From the NCBI GenBank assembly GCA_964403525.1, contig CAYOGE010000001.1, forward strand, positions 124,001 to 188,000: a DNA stretch of 64,000 nucleotides. The letters run 5' to 3'. Below the pieces are notes generated by a model that was given only the letters and a program-made list of their open reading frames with translations, was not told the DNA's origin and searched no databases. The DNA is from JAJTGZ01 sp964403525 (lineage in GTDB: Bacteria > Planctomycetota > Phycisphaerae > Phycisphaerales > UBA1924). Below, in pieces: positions 17,051 through 25,631 of the stretch (position 1 is its first letter; each line of letters begins with the position of its first letter). A program made the translations under genes and the position numbers.

Positions 17051-18427
17051 ATGCACATGCCCTTTCGGCTAAGCGCATTTATTGCGCTGGTCCTTCTCTC
17101 GCTCACTTCCCTCGTCAGCGCATCACCGCCACCTTGGCCGCAGTGGCCGCTCCCGAGCACCGCCCCGATCATCCAGCAGGGCCGCCGCGGCATCAACCCG
17201 CCCAGCGAGTTTGGTCTCTTCTTCGGCATCAGCGGCGACAACCCCGCCTGGTTCAACCTCCACGCCGGCCAAGTCCCTTTCCGGCAGGACATCGTCCTCA
17301 TCCCCGCGTCGGCCACCCCGCTCTACCCGCAGCAGGGCCCGCACATGATCGAGAACTACCCCGGCGGCCGGCCAGCCTTCTACGCCGCGTTCATCCCACA
17401 GTTGCAGAACCTGATCACCGGCTGGATCACCCGCGCTGACTTTGACGGACTGCTCATCCTCGACTACGAGTTCTTCTGCCCCTGGTGGACGGGCCACTTC
17501 GGCTGGCCCAGCAACGAGGGCCCGCTCGCCCTCGACTATGACTTCCGCGACGACTGGCGCGAGGCGCTCAGCGTCACGCGGGCCGCAACCCTCGCCCCGA
17601 TGAACGCCGCGCAGCGCGAGGAGTACTTCAAGCAGGAATGGATGTCCACAACGCGCGAGTTCTTCGAGCGCACCGTCGCCGCGGTGCGCGCTGTCCGCCC
17701 GCTCGCCAAGGTCGGCATCTACAACCAGCCCACCCAGAGCTACTGGGACTGGGTCTTCCCCATGTCCGCCCACAACACCCGGCTCGGGCACGACGAGGTC
17801 CCCTGGTTCTGGCAGCTCATCGACGTCGTCATCCCCTCCGTCTACTGCTTCTACCAGTCCATCCCCGACGGCCAGGTGAAGGGCCCCGGCCAGGACTACC
17901 AGTCCGCCTTTGACTTCTACGTCCGCAACAACATCAGCGAGGCGCTCCGGTGCGCAAACGGAAAACCCGTCTACCCGTACGTCTCCTTCGTCTACCACTC
18001 CAGCAACGCCTGGTACGGCAACCAGAACTGCAACACCTACAACCTCCAGCGGCCGCTCCAGATCTGCCGCGAGATGGGCTGCAACGGCGCGCTCGTGTGG
18101 GGCTGGTTCCGCACGCAGCAGGAATACGACACACAGGCGCCCTTCTTCGACAACACCGTGGTCCCCTTCCTCGAGCAGTTCTCAACGCTCCCCGCCGTCC
18201 CGTTTGTCCGCAACAACTGCCCGGCCGACGTCGGCAGCCAGGGCGGCGTCGCGGGGCCGGACGGCCTCCTCAACCAGAACGACTTCATCGTCTTCCTCAA
18301 CCGCTTCTTCACGTCGAGCTACCTCGCCGACGTCGGCCGACAGGGCGGCCTGCAGGGCTCCGACGGGATCCTGAACAACAACGACTTCATCGCCTACGTT
18401 GACATGTACATGAACGGCTGCCGCTGA
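17051..18427 (+). CDS. Secreted GH56 (hyaluronidase)-like protein with GC-type dockerin repeats
   Basis: 458 residues with a signal peptide (about 1-24, cleavage near VSASPP). The body (about 40-380) has the landmarks of a GH56-like TIM barrel: 'DGLLILDYEFFCPWW' in place of the family's VIDWExWRPxW, then DDWREAL, a long helix with 'TREFFERTVAAVRAVRPLAK', VGIYNQP and VIPSVYCFYQS. The usual catalytic Asp-x-Glu pair may correspond to the D-Y-E in LILDYEF. Two Asp-rich repeats close the protein (about 395-458, DVGSQGG...NQNDFIVFLNRFF and DVGRQGG...NNNDFIAYVDMY...GC), the GC-type dockerin used by Phycisphaerales secreted proteins. GGAG lies 9 bases before the start. Substrate is inferred by resemblance only. 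Confidence 0.75.
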   Translation: MHMPFRLSAFIALVLLSLTSLVSASPPPWPQWPLPSTAPIIQQGRRGINPPSEFGLFFGISGDNPAWFNLHAGQVPFRQDIVLIPASATPLYPQQGPHMIENYPGGRPAFYAAFIPQLQNLITGWITRADFDGLLILDYEFFCPWWTGHFGWPSNEGPLALDYDFRDDWREALSVTRAATLAPMNAAQREEYFKQEWMSTTREFFERTVAAVRAVRPLAKVGIYNQPTQSYWDWVFPMSAHNTRLGHDEVPWFWQLIDVVIPSVYCFYQSIPDGQVKGPGQDYQSAFDFYVRNNISEALRCANGKPVYPYVSFVYHSSNAWYGNQNCNTYNLQRPLQICREMGCNGALVWGWFRTQQEYDTQAPFFDNTVVPFLEQFSTLPAVPFVRNNCPADVGSQGGVAGPDGLLNQNDFIVFLNRFFTSSYLADVGRQGGLQGSDGILNNNDFIAYVDMYMNGCR

Positions 18428-18461
18428 CAGCCCCAAGAGACGCCGATCGCCACGCCCATCA

Positions 18462-18490
18462 CCGCCCCGGCCTTCCGGGACGGCTTTGCT
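18462..18490 (+). terminator. Candidate terminator of the GH56-like gene
   Basis: Stem CCGCCCCGG/CCGGGACGG with a CCTT loop and one mismatch, followed by a T-containing tail (CTTTGCTT). It lies between the convergent stops at 18427 and 18497. Confidence 0.4.
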
Positions 18491-18496
18491 TGAGCC

Positions 18497-20731
18497 TCAC
18501 CCACCGCACCCCGCAAAGAAACGGTCGATGTACACGACAAAGTCGTTGTTGTCCAGCGCGCCGTCACTCCCGGGAACTCCACCAACCGCGCCCACATCGC
18601 CGCGCCAGTTCCCCTCAAAGAACAAGTCGATAAACACGATCAGGTCGTTCACGTCGATCACCCCGTCGCCGCCGCGCACGCCCCCGACCGACGCGACATC
18701 CGCCGCGCTGCACGAGCACGACAGCCGCGAAACAATCACCCCGCCCGCGTCGCTGTACACAACCGCGAATCCCTCCACGCCGTCGTCCGCCAGCGCCCGC
18801 ACAACGCCGCCGGGGTTCGGCAGCGCAACACCATCACCCACCGCCGGAACAAACACCGCGCGGTCCAGGCTGAAGAACCGTCCCGAAACCACCAGACCCT
18901 CGCGGTACGCCGACGCGTACACCGTGTACGCGCTCGACGACTGGTAACCAAACGGCCGCGCAACCAGGCCGCCCGCCGTCACCACCGTCAGGTCGTATAT
19001 GCCCTGCCCCGCGTGCGTCTCACCCGCCAGCATCAGCGCGCCACCCTGCACCGCGTAATTTCCCAGGCGCCCGCCGCTCGCCACCGGACCGCCCACCCAC
19101 CCCGTCCCGTCGAAGGTGTAGTTCACGCGCACCGTGCCCGGGTTTCCACTCACCGCGCTCACGCCCGACACCGACAACACACCGCCCCCCACACCCAGCA
19201 GCGGAACGGTCCCGCCGCTGGCGACCGCGCCGCCCACACGCTCCCACCCCGCGCCAACGTGCCTCCACACCGTCAGCAGCGCGCCCGGCGCTGCGCCATC
19301 CGCCGACGCGTACCCCGCCGCGTAGAGCGTGCCCCCGTCGCTCGCAAGCGCCCCCGGCACCACCGGCAACCCGTCGCCGACCGACCGCCACGCCACGCCG
19401 TTCCACGCCGCAACCCGGCTGAGCACAACACCGCTTCCGCTCGCCAGATTCCCGCTCACGACCAGCTCATCACCGTGCACCACCATCGCGGCGACGCCCG
19501 GCGCTCTGCTCCACGCCAGCGCGTCGCCCAGGGGGCTCCACCCGCGCGAGTCACGCGCGATCAGCCCGCTCAGTTGCTCGCCGTTCAAGCGCGTCAGCGT
19601 GCCGCCGATCACCGCCTTGCCGCGCCACTTCACCGCCGTCGACGGCAGGCCCGAAAGCCCATCGCCAACCACGTGCCACGCGCCACCCTCCAGCACCGAC
19701 GGCCCGCGCCCGCCAGACTCCGTCCGCGCCCCGGCGTGCAGCGCTCCGCCGTAACGCGCAACACCCCCAACCGATCCGGCAAACACCCCGCTCGCAACAC
19801 CCTCCCACGAGTCCGCGCTGCGCCTGATCAACCCATACGCCGCGCCCGGAACCTCGCGGTACAGCACGCCATCGGCAACGTGCCCGCGCCCAAGCGCACC
19901 CTGCGGCGCATCCTCGCCACGCTGCACCCACACGCCACCCTCGTACCGCAGCGCATCGCCCGTCCCGTTCGGCTGCACCAGCGAGCCGATCGCCCACAGC
20001 TCGCCGCCCGCTGAGAAGAGCCCCGTCGGCGGCGACGACCACTCCGAGTCATCCTCCAGCGGCGTCAGCGCATCCCACGTCCCGCCCGCCGAGCGCACCG
20101 CAACCCGCGGCGAGTTGCTCCCCATCACCCCCGACACGTACCACGACCCCGCGTGGAACACCACCGCACGCGCCCCGCCGACCGTGCCGAAGCTCGACCA
20201 CCCCGTCCCCGGAATCCAGCGCGCAAGCGTCGAGCTGTTCTTCCCCGTCCGCGCTGCGAACGTCCCCACCATCACCAGCTCAGTGCCGGAACTGTCCGCA
20301 TCCGTCGCGCTCCCGGTCGGGCTGTCGATCTGCTGCCACACGCCGCCGGAGTACCGCGCCGCCGTCGGCCCCGTGCTCCCCGGCCCGAGCGTCCCCACGA
20401 GATACAAGTCCGACCCCATCACAAGCAGCTTCCGCGCAGCGCTCACCGGCCCCAGCCCCGCGCCCATCGCGTGCCACGCGACGCCATCCCACCCCGCAAC
20501 CTGCCCCGTCTGCACGCCACCCACCACCGTGAACGTGCCCGCGACCACCAGCCACTCCGGCAGCGGCCCCGCGCCGTCTGGGTCCCACCTGGTCATCGCG
20601 CTCACATCTCCGTTGGCGCCCGCCTCCGCAAGCTCGGTCGTCCACGACCCGCACACCCCTTGCCCCAACGCCGCCAACGCCGAAGCGCAAACGCCAACCG
20701 CCGCCGCCAGCACGCCACGCTTCTTCAACAT
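18497..20731 (-). CDS. Secreted beta-propeller-like protein with GC-type dockerin repeats
   Basis: 744 residues from the ATG at 20731; AGGGG lies 7-8 bases upstream. The signal peptide covers about residues 1-27. The body consists of about ten repeats with the pattern VxGxFT...GxxA-x-WDGVAWxxMGxGL, as in propeller or kelch-like 'WDG.W..LG.G' repeats. These give blade-like sheets, probably for protein or polysaccharide contacts. The C-terminus carries two GC-type dockerin repeats (DVASVGGVRGGDG...VNDLIVFIDLFF and DVGAVGGVPGSDG...NNDFVVYIDRFFAGC). The domain order matches other surface-attached proteins here, and no catalytic site is visible. Confidence 0.8.
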   Translation of the reverse strand: MLKKRGVLAAAVGVCASALAALGQGVCGSWTTELAEAGANGDVSAMTRWDPDGAGPLPEWLVVAGTFTVVGGVQTGQVAGWDGVAWHAMGAGLGPVSAARKLLVMGSDLYLVGTLGPGSTGPTAARYSGGVWQQIDSPTGSATDADSSGTELVMVGTFAARTGKNSSTLARWIPGTGWSSFGTVGGARAVVFHAGSWYVSGVMGSNSPRVAVRSAGGTWDALTPLEDDSEWSSPPTGLFSAGGELWAIGSLVQPNGTGDALRYEGGVWVQRGEDAPQGALGRGHVADGVLYREVPGAAYGLIRRSADSWEGVASGVFAGSVGGVARYGGALHAGARTESGGRGPSVLEGGAWHVVGDGLSGLPSTAVKWRGKAVIGGTLTRLNGEQLSGLIARDSRGWSPLGDALAWSRAPGVAAMVVHGDELVVSGNLASGSGVVLSRVAAWNGVAWRSVGDGLPVVPGALASDGGTLYAAGYASADGAAPGALLTVWRHVGAGWERVGGAVASGGTVPLLGVGGGVLSVSGVSAVSGNPGTVRVNYTFDGTGWVGGPVASGGRLGNYAVQGGALMLAGETHAGQGIYDLTVVTAGGLVARPFGYQSSSAYTVYASAYREGLVVSGRFFSLDRAVFVPAVGDGVALPNPGGVVRALADDGVEGFAVVYSDAGGVIVSRLSCSCSAADVASVGGVRGGDGVIDVNDLIVFIDLFFEGNWRGDVGAVGGVPGSDGALDNNDFVVYIDRFFAGCGG

Positions 20732-20942
20732 ATGTGAGCCCCTTGAGTGCACTGCCCGCGGCAGCGATCCACCCTATCCGCTTGACACGATCAGACGGAT
20801 CCATACGTCGTTGCAATCACCGCTCAGCGGTTCCACCCCGCAGGGCCCACAGCGCAAGGTTTTGGCCGCACATTTCCCCACCCCATTCAATTGCCACGCC
20901 CCGGATCTTGTGGTATGTTCTCTTCACAGGAGTTTGAAGATC

Positions 20943-21572
20943 ATGAGCACAGCACTCGCCTTCACCGCGGCCATCGCCGCCGCGTCCGTCGCATCCGCGC
21001 AGGTCGTCAACGGCGGCTTCGAAGCGCCCGGCCTGGGCTTCCACTCCGTCAGCTCCGGCGCAACCTACGGCGGCTGGACCAACGCAGGCCCAAGCGACAT
21101 CGAGTTCGTCCACGCCGAGGTCAACGGCGGCCTGCCGGGCCTCCAGTTCTCCGCGTACGAAGGCGAATACTGGATCGACCTGGTCGGCGTCGGCAGCCCC
21201 AGCGCGATCTACCAGAACATCACCGGCCTCCTCCCCGGCGGCCAATACCGCATCGACTGGGCACAGGCCGGCAACGTCTGGGGCACCAACTTCAACTTCA
21301 CCATGGAAGTGCTCTGGAACGGCAACGTCGTCGCGACCAACTCGCAGGTACACGGCGGCTCCGACGGCTCGCAGATGAACTGGCAACTCCACTCGGTCGT
21401 CGTCACCGCCGACCTCACCGCCGGCCCCAACCAGCTCATGTTCCGCGCTGTCACCGGCGGCAACGCCCGCGGCCCAGCCCTCGACGCGGTCAGCCTCACC
21501 CTCGTCCCCACCCCCGGCGCCGCCGCACTCCTGGGCCTCAGCGCCCTCGCCACAACCCGCCGCCGCCGCTGA
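20943..21572 (+). CDS. Exported DUF642-like protein with planctomycete CTERM sorting tail
   Basis: 209 residues. AGGAG lies 10 bases before the ATG. A signal peptide (about 1-19, ASVASAQVV) is followed by 'VVNGGFEAPG', the opening of DUF642/galactose-binding-like beta-sandwich domains, and by 'GEYWIDLVG' and 'AIYQNITGLLPGGQYRIDW', both typical of that fold. The C-terminus is VPTPGAAALLGLSALATT then four Arg: a Pro-containing motif, hydrophobic helix and basic stop as in PEP-CTERM-type sorting. The protein is probably delivered to the cell surface and processed by an exosortase-like enzyme encoded elsewhere. DUF642 domains in other organisms bind carbohydrate. Confidence 0.8.
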   Translation: MSTALAFTAAIAAASVASAQVVNGGFEAPGLGFHSVSSGATYGGWTNAGPSDIEFVHAEVNGGLPGLQFSAYEGEYWIDLVGVGSPSAIYQNITGLLPGGQYRIDWAQAGNVWGTNFNFTMEVLWNGNVVATNSQVHGGSDGSQMNWQLHSVVVTADLTAGPNQLMFRAVTGGNARGPALDAVSLTLVPTPGAAALLGLSALATTRRRR

Positions 21573-21728
21573 TCGGTGCCCGAGTCCCAATCGGTCCCAT
21601 CGGTCCCATCCGACCCATCCCCCCCTCAACTTCAACAGCCCTGCAAGGCTGCGCTGTCCTCGGTGCGCAAAGCACAGGCCGCGCGTTCACCGCCCCCATT
21701 TCAGGGGCACTTGGTACACTCACCCCCC

Positions 21729-23204
21729 ATGCTCACCGGCGAACTCAAAGGTCAGATCGACGCCATCTGGGACAAGTTCTGGTCCGGCGGAATCGCAAAC
21801 CCCATCGACGTCATCGAGCAGATGACCTACCTCCTCTTCCTCAAACGCCTCGACGAGCTCCACACCGCCAAAGAGAAGGCCGCGGCCCGCACCGGCAAGC
21901 CCGTCGCCGACCCCATCTTCGGCCCCAAAGACCAACCATGCCGCTGGTCCCGCTTCCGCGACCAGGCCCCCGGTGAGATGTACAAAACCGTCACCGCCAA
22001 GGCATTCCCCTTCCTCAAAGACCTTGGCGGTGAAGGCACCTCCTACGCCAAGCACATGAAGGATGCGATCTTCAAGATCCCCACACCCGCCCTGCTGGCG
22101 ACGGTGGTCGACATGCTCGACAAAGTGAAGATGGAAGACCGCGACACCAAGGGCGACGTCTACGAGTACATGCTCGGCCGCATCGCAAGCGCGGGCCAGA
22201 ACGGCCAGTTCCGCACCCCCCGCCACATCATCAAAATGATGGTCCAGCTCGTCGCCCCAAAACCAACCGACCTCATCGCCGACCCCGCCTGCGGCACCTG
22301 CGGCTTTCTCGTCGCCGCCGCCGAGCACCTGCGCGAGCACCACCCCGAAGTCCTCACCGATGCGAAGCTCCGCAAGCGCTTCCTCTCCGACCAGTTCACC
22401 GGCTACGACTTCGACACCACCATGCTCCGCATCGGCAGCATGAACATGATGATGCACGGCATCGAAGACCCCGCCATCGCCTACCGCGACTCCCTCGGCA
22501 AAGACCACGCCGATGAAGAAGAACGCTTCGACATCCTCCTCGCCAACCCCCCCTTCAAAGGCTCGCTCGACGAACTCAACTGCTCCCCCACCCTCCTCCG
22601 CAAGGTCAAGACCAAGAAGACCGAGCTCCTCTTTCTCGCCCTCTTCCTCAACCTGCTCAAAAAGGGCGGCCGCGCCGCCGTGGTTGTCCCCGACGGTGTC
22701 CTCTTCGGCTCATCCAACGCCCACCGCTCCATCCGCAAGGAACTGGTGGAGAACCAGAAGCTCGACGGCGTGATCTCGATGCCCTCGGGCGTCTTCAAGC
22801 CCTACGCGGGCGTGAGCACGGCCGTGCTCATCTTCACCCGCACCGACAGCGGCGGCACGGAGCATGTGTGGTTCTACGACATGGAGGCCGACGGCTTCTC
22901 GCTGGACGACAAACGCACGCAGCTCGACCACGCCAGGCACGAGCAGGACAACATCCCGGACATCGTGAGCCGGTGGGCCGAACGGGCAGGCAAGGAAAAG
23001 AAGCGGGCAAAGACTGAGCAGTCGTTCACGGTGCCGAAGAAGGAGATCGCGCAGAGCGACTACGACCTCTCCGTGAGCCGCTACCGCGAGGTGATGCACG
23101 AGCAGTTGCGGCACACGCCCCCGGCCCAGATCATCGCGGAACTCAAGAAGATCGAGGCGGAGATCGCGGACGGGCTTGAGGAGTTGGAGGGGATGCTGAA
23201 GTGA
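21729..23204 (+). CDS. hsdM: Type I restriction-modification system, DNA methyltransferase subunit HsdM
   Basis: 491 residues. Adenine N6-methyltransferase subunit of a type I restriction-modification complex; it works with HsdS and HsdR. The N-terminal helical HsdM-N domain covers about 1-115 (VIEQMTYLLFLKRLDE). The catalytic domain has the SAM site 'DPACGTCGFLVAAAEHL' (about 185) and the catalytic NPPF (about 270). The C-terminal helices after 'PSGVFKPYAGVSTAVLIF' contact HsdS. The stop overlaps the hsdS start by four bases (GTGA), so the two are translationally coupled. First gene of a plus-strand operon that extends to hsdR at 30821. Confidence 0.96.
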   Translation: MLTGELKGQIDAIWDKFWSGGIANPIDVIEQMTYLLFLKRLDELHTAKEKAAARTGKPVADPIFGPKDQPCRWSRFRDQAPGEMYKTVTAKAFPFLKDLGGEGTSYAKHMKDAIFKIPTPALLATVVDMLDKVKMEDRDTKGDVYEYMLGRIASAGQNGQFRTPRHIIKMMVQLVAPKPTDLIADPACGTCGFLVAAAEHLREHHPEVLTDAKLRKRFLSDQFTGYDFDTTMLRIGSMNMMMHGIEDPAIAYRDSLGKDHADEEERFDILLANPPFKGSLDELNCSPTLLRKVKTKKTELLFLALFLNLLKKGGRAAVVVPDGVLFGSSNAHRSIRKELVENQKLDGVISMPSGVFKPYAGVSTAVLIFTRTDSGGTEHVWFYDMEADGFSLDDKRTQLDHARHEQDNIPDIVSRWAERAGKEKKRAKTEQSFTVPKKEIAQSDYDLSVSRYREVMHEQLRHTPPAQIIAELKKIEAEIADGLEELEGMLK

Positions 23205-24487
23205 AGAGCGTCCCTCTTGGCGATCTGTGTGATGTCGTGGCAGGCGGAACACCATCCCGCTCGCAGACCGAGTACTTCGGTGGCGATGTCGCTTGGGTCA
23301 AGATCGGCGACATGCTCCAGGGACGAATCACCTCGACCGAGGAATCGCTGAGTCGGGAAGGGCTGGCGTCGTGCCGGGCGAAGGTCCTCCCAGTCGGCAC
23401 TCTTCTCGTGTCCATCTTCGCAACGATTGGCCGGACAGCGGTGCTGGGCATTCCGGCCGCTACGAATCAGGCGATTGTGGGAGTGACCCCACGTCGCCGC
23501 CAAGACCTCGACGCGGATTACCTTCGGCATTACTTGGACTTCACCGCAGTCCGCTTGAATCAGCAGGCCCGTGGCGTTGCACAGAACAACATCAACGCAT
23601 CGATGCTCAAGGCGGTGCCTGTTCCCCTCCCCCCGCTGGCGGAGCAGAAGCGGATCGCGGCGGTGCTGGACAAGGCGGATGACCTGCGCGGCAAACGCCG
23701 CCAAGCCCTCGCCACGCTCAACACCCTCCTCCAATCCGTCTTCCTCGACATGTTCGGCGACCCGGTGACGAACCCGAAGGGGTGGTCGGTCAAACCACTG
23801 GTGGACCTGATCGAGGACGGGCGACCAATCACGTACGGCATCCTGAAACCCGGACCCAACACGCCAGGAGGCGTTCCGTACATTCGGGTCGTTGACATCA
23901 AGGGCGGAATGGTGCTTGAGCAGAATGTCCGCCGCACCACCGTGGAGATGGATCATCAGTTTCGACGTTCACGCCTGCGACCCGGGGACATTCTGCTGTC
24001 CATTCGCGGGCACGTTGGACGGATGGCTGTGGTTCCAACTGGCTTGGCTGATGCGAACATCACGCAAGATACCGCTCGGCTTTCAACAGGGCCATTGTTG
24101 GAGCCGCAGTACCTCCTCGGCTGCATGCTTTCTGTTTCGATTCAACGCTGGATGGCCAAGCACGTGCGTGGTGTTGCTGTCCAAGGGATCAACATCGGCG
24201 ACATCCGAAAGATCCCGATTCCTGTCCCGCCCCGCGAGCTGCAAGAGCAATATGCGAAGGCGGCGCTCAAGGTAATCGCGCTGCGCGTGCGTGCCACGAC
24301 GACCATCGCATCGACCGAAGCCCTCTTCGCCACCCTCCAATCCGCCGCGTTCGCGGGCACCCTCTTCACCGGCGACCACCCCAAGACGCTGGCCGAGGCC
24401 AACACGTGGCTGCTGCAAAACGCCGCCGCCGCGGACACCCACGCAAAGGCCGCCACTATGCGCCTCATCGGTCGCGAGTCGCTGTAG
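23201..24487 (+). CDS. hsdS: Type I restriction-modification system, specificity subunit HsdS
   Basis: 428 residues, GTG start overlapping the hsdM stop. The DNA sequence specificity subunit carries two target-recognition domains, about 1-150 (VPLGDLCDVVAGGTPSRSQ) and about 195-350 (ITYGILKPGPNTPGG). They are separated by the conserved helical spacer 'LPPLAEQKRIAAVLDKADDL' with 'LFLDMFGDP'-type ending, and the second spacer is 'PPRELQEQYAKAALKV'. The target sequence cannot be read from the protein. Confidence 0.93.
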   Translation: MKSVPLGDLCDVVAGGTPSRSQTEYFGGDVAWVKIGDMLQGRITSTEESLSREGLASCRAKVLPVGTLLVSIFATIGRTAVLGIPAATNQAIVGVTPRRRQDLDADYLRHYLDFTAVRLNQQARGVAQNNINASMLKAVPVPLPPLAEQKRIAAVLDKADDLRGKRRQALATLNTLLQSVFLDMFGDPVTNPKGWSVKPLVDLIEDGRPITYGILKPGPNTPGGVPYIRVVDIKGGMVLEQNVRRTTVEMDHQFRRSRLRPGDILLSIRGHVGRMAVVPTGLADANITQDTARLSTGPLLEPQYLLGCMLSVSIQRWMAKHVRGVAVQGINIGDIRKIPIPVPPRELQEQYAKAALKVIALRVRATTTIASTEALFATLQSAAFAGTLFTGDHPKTLAEANTWLLQNAAAADTHAKAATMRLIGRESL

Positions 24488-24749
24488 CACCAACGCCCCT
24501 TAGCCCGCCCTCGCACCCACGCGGCATCGCATCATCGCTCCTTGCCCCGGCGCTGCCCCAACCCGCTTCAGCGGCCTTGCCCGCTCATAGGCCATGCCTT
24601 CAGGCATGGTTACCCGTCCCACATTCCCTCTCCCCCTCAACGCGTTTCAACGCGTTTCCCCTCCGCGGCTTAAGCCCACGACCTCACCACGCCACCTTTC
24701 TTTGCCTAGCGGTGAATCCGCCCGCCACCCCCCCGGCGAACCCGCCCCC
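24488..24749. other. Repeat-bearing gap between hsdS and the DUF4062 gene
   Basis: About 260 bases without a gene. It has a perfect hairpin CCATGCC/GGCATGG (24592-24609), the direct repeat AACGCGTTTC twice near 24640, and GGCTTAAGCC. These look like the short dispersed palindromes common in this genome and mark a point where the operon has been opened. Confidence 0.5.
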
Positions 24750-25421
24750 ATGCGTGTCTTCATCTCCTCAACCGTCGCCGACCTCGCCCCCTACCGCAAG
24801 GCCGCCGAACGCGCCGCACTCGACGCCGGCTGGCACCCCATCCTCCTCCCCGAGCAGCCGACGGTGCCGTTTGGGCAGTCGGTCAAGACTTGCGTGAACA
24901 CGTTGCTGTCGTGCGATGCGTTTATCTCGATCATCGCCAGCCGATGTGGGTGGGTACCCACAGCCGCCCAGGGCGGAAACGGCTCGGCGTCGATCACCGA
25001 GATCGAGCTCGGTGCATGGATGAGCACCCACCGAAAACGCCAGATGCCCGAGCCGGTCATCCTGATGAGCGATGGCCCGGTCGAAGTAGTCGCGTCGGCC
25101 GAGGGGTTTGTCGAACGCTCGACGCAAACACTGTTGAGGCATCGGCTGCGGCAGCAGGGTCGCTGGCTGCACGGGTTTGACTGGCAGTCGCCCGTTTGCG
25201 AGTCCGATCAACCGCTGCAGTCCGAGTCGCTCGCACGATCCGTGGCCGCGTTCAGCCAGAAGTTGACCCATCAACTGCACAACCTCAAGCTCTGGCACGC
25301 CAACAAACAGACCATCCTCGCACAGATGGACGCTCAGCGCGAACGCTCGGCGAAGACCGACGGTGTGGCCCTTGCGCTCATCGGAGGCTTGGTAGTCGGC
25401 GCTGTGATGGCGAGCAAGTGA
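24750..25421 (+). CDS. DUF4062 protein with C-terminal membrane helix
   Basis: 223 residues from the ATG at 24750. The N-terminus MRVFISSTVADLAPYRKAAE is the hallmark of DUF4062, a TIR/nucleoside-deoxyribosyltransferase-like fold often fused to STAND or NACHT ATPases. The core motifs SCDAFISIIASRCGW and ASITEIELGAWM follow. Here the domain stands alone, joined to a helical segment (about 165-205) and one transmembrane helix at the very C-terminus (VALALIGGLVVGAVMA). Lying between hsdS and hsdR, it is likely an accessory defence effector or sensor at the membrane; that role is inference. Confidence 0.75.
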   Translation: MRVFISSTVADLAPYRKAAERAALDAGWHPILLPEQPTVPFGQSVKTCVNTLLSCDAFISIIASRCGWVPTAAQGGNGSASITEIELGAWMSTHRKRQMPEPVILMSDGPVEVVASAEGFVERSTQTLLRHRLRQQGRWLHGFDWQSPVCESDQPLQSESLARSVAAFSQKLTHQLHNLKLWHANKQTILAQMDAQRERSAKTDGVALALIGGLVVGAVMASK

Positions 25422-25631
25422 TCACGCATACTCCGCCACTGCGGCCGCATGAATGCGCGGGTACTGAGCAAACCCGAGGGGTTCCAGTCCAAACTTGAGG
25501 GGTTCCGCGGCAAACCTGAGGGGTTAGCCCCTCAGTCTGAGGGGTACCCGGTCTTCAGTCGTTGCGGTCCACGGATGCTGGGAACTGAAAACTCTGGCCC
25601 CTAACGAGACCCCACCGATATCATCCCGCAC
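25422..25631. repeat. Four 21-base direct repeats upstream of the HTH-DUF488 gene
   Basis: GAGGGGT begins at 25476, 25497, 25518 and 25539, exactly 21 bases apart; the first two units also share TTCC and an AAAC near their end. The third unit contains a small GAGGGGTTAGCCCCTC hairpin. The array ends about 70 bases before the GTG start of the next gene, so it may be an operator bound by its HTH domain. Confidence 0.6.
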
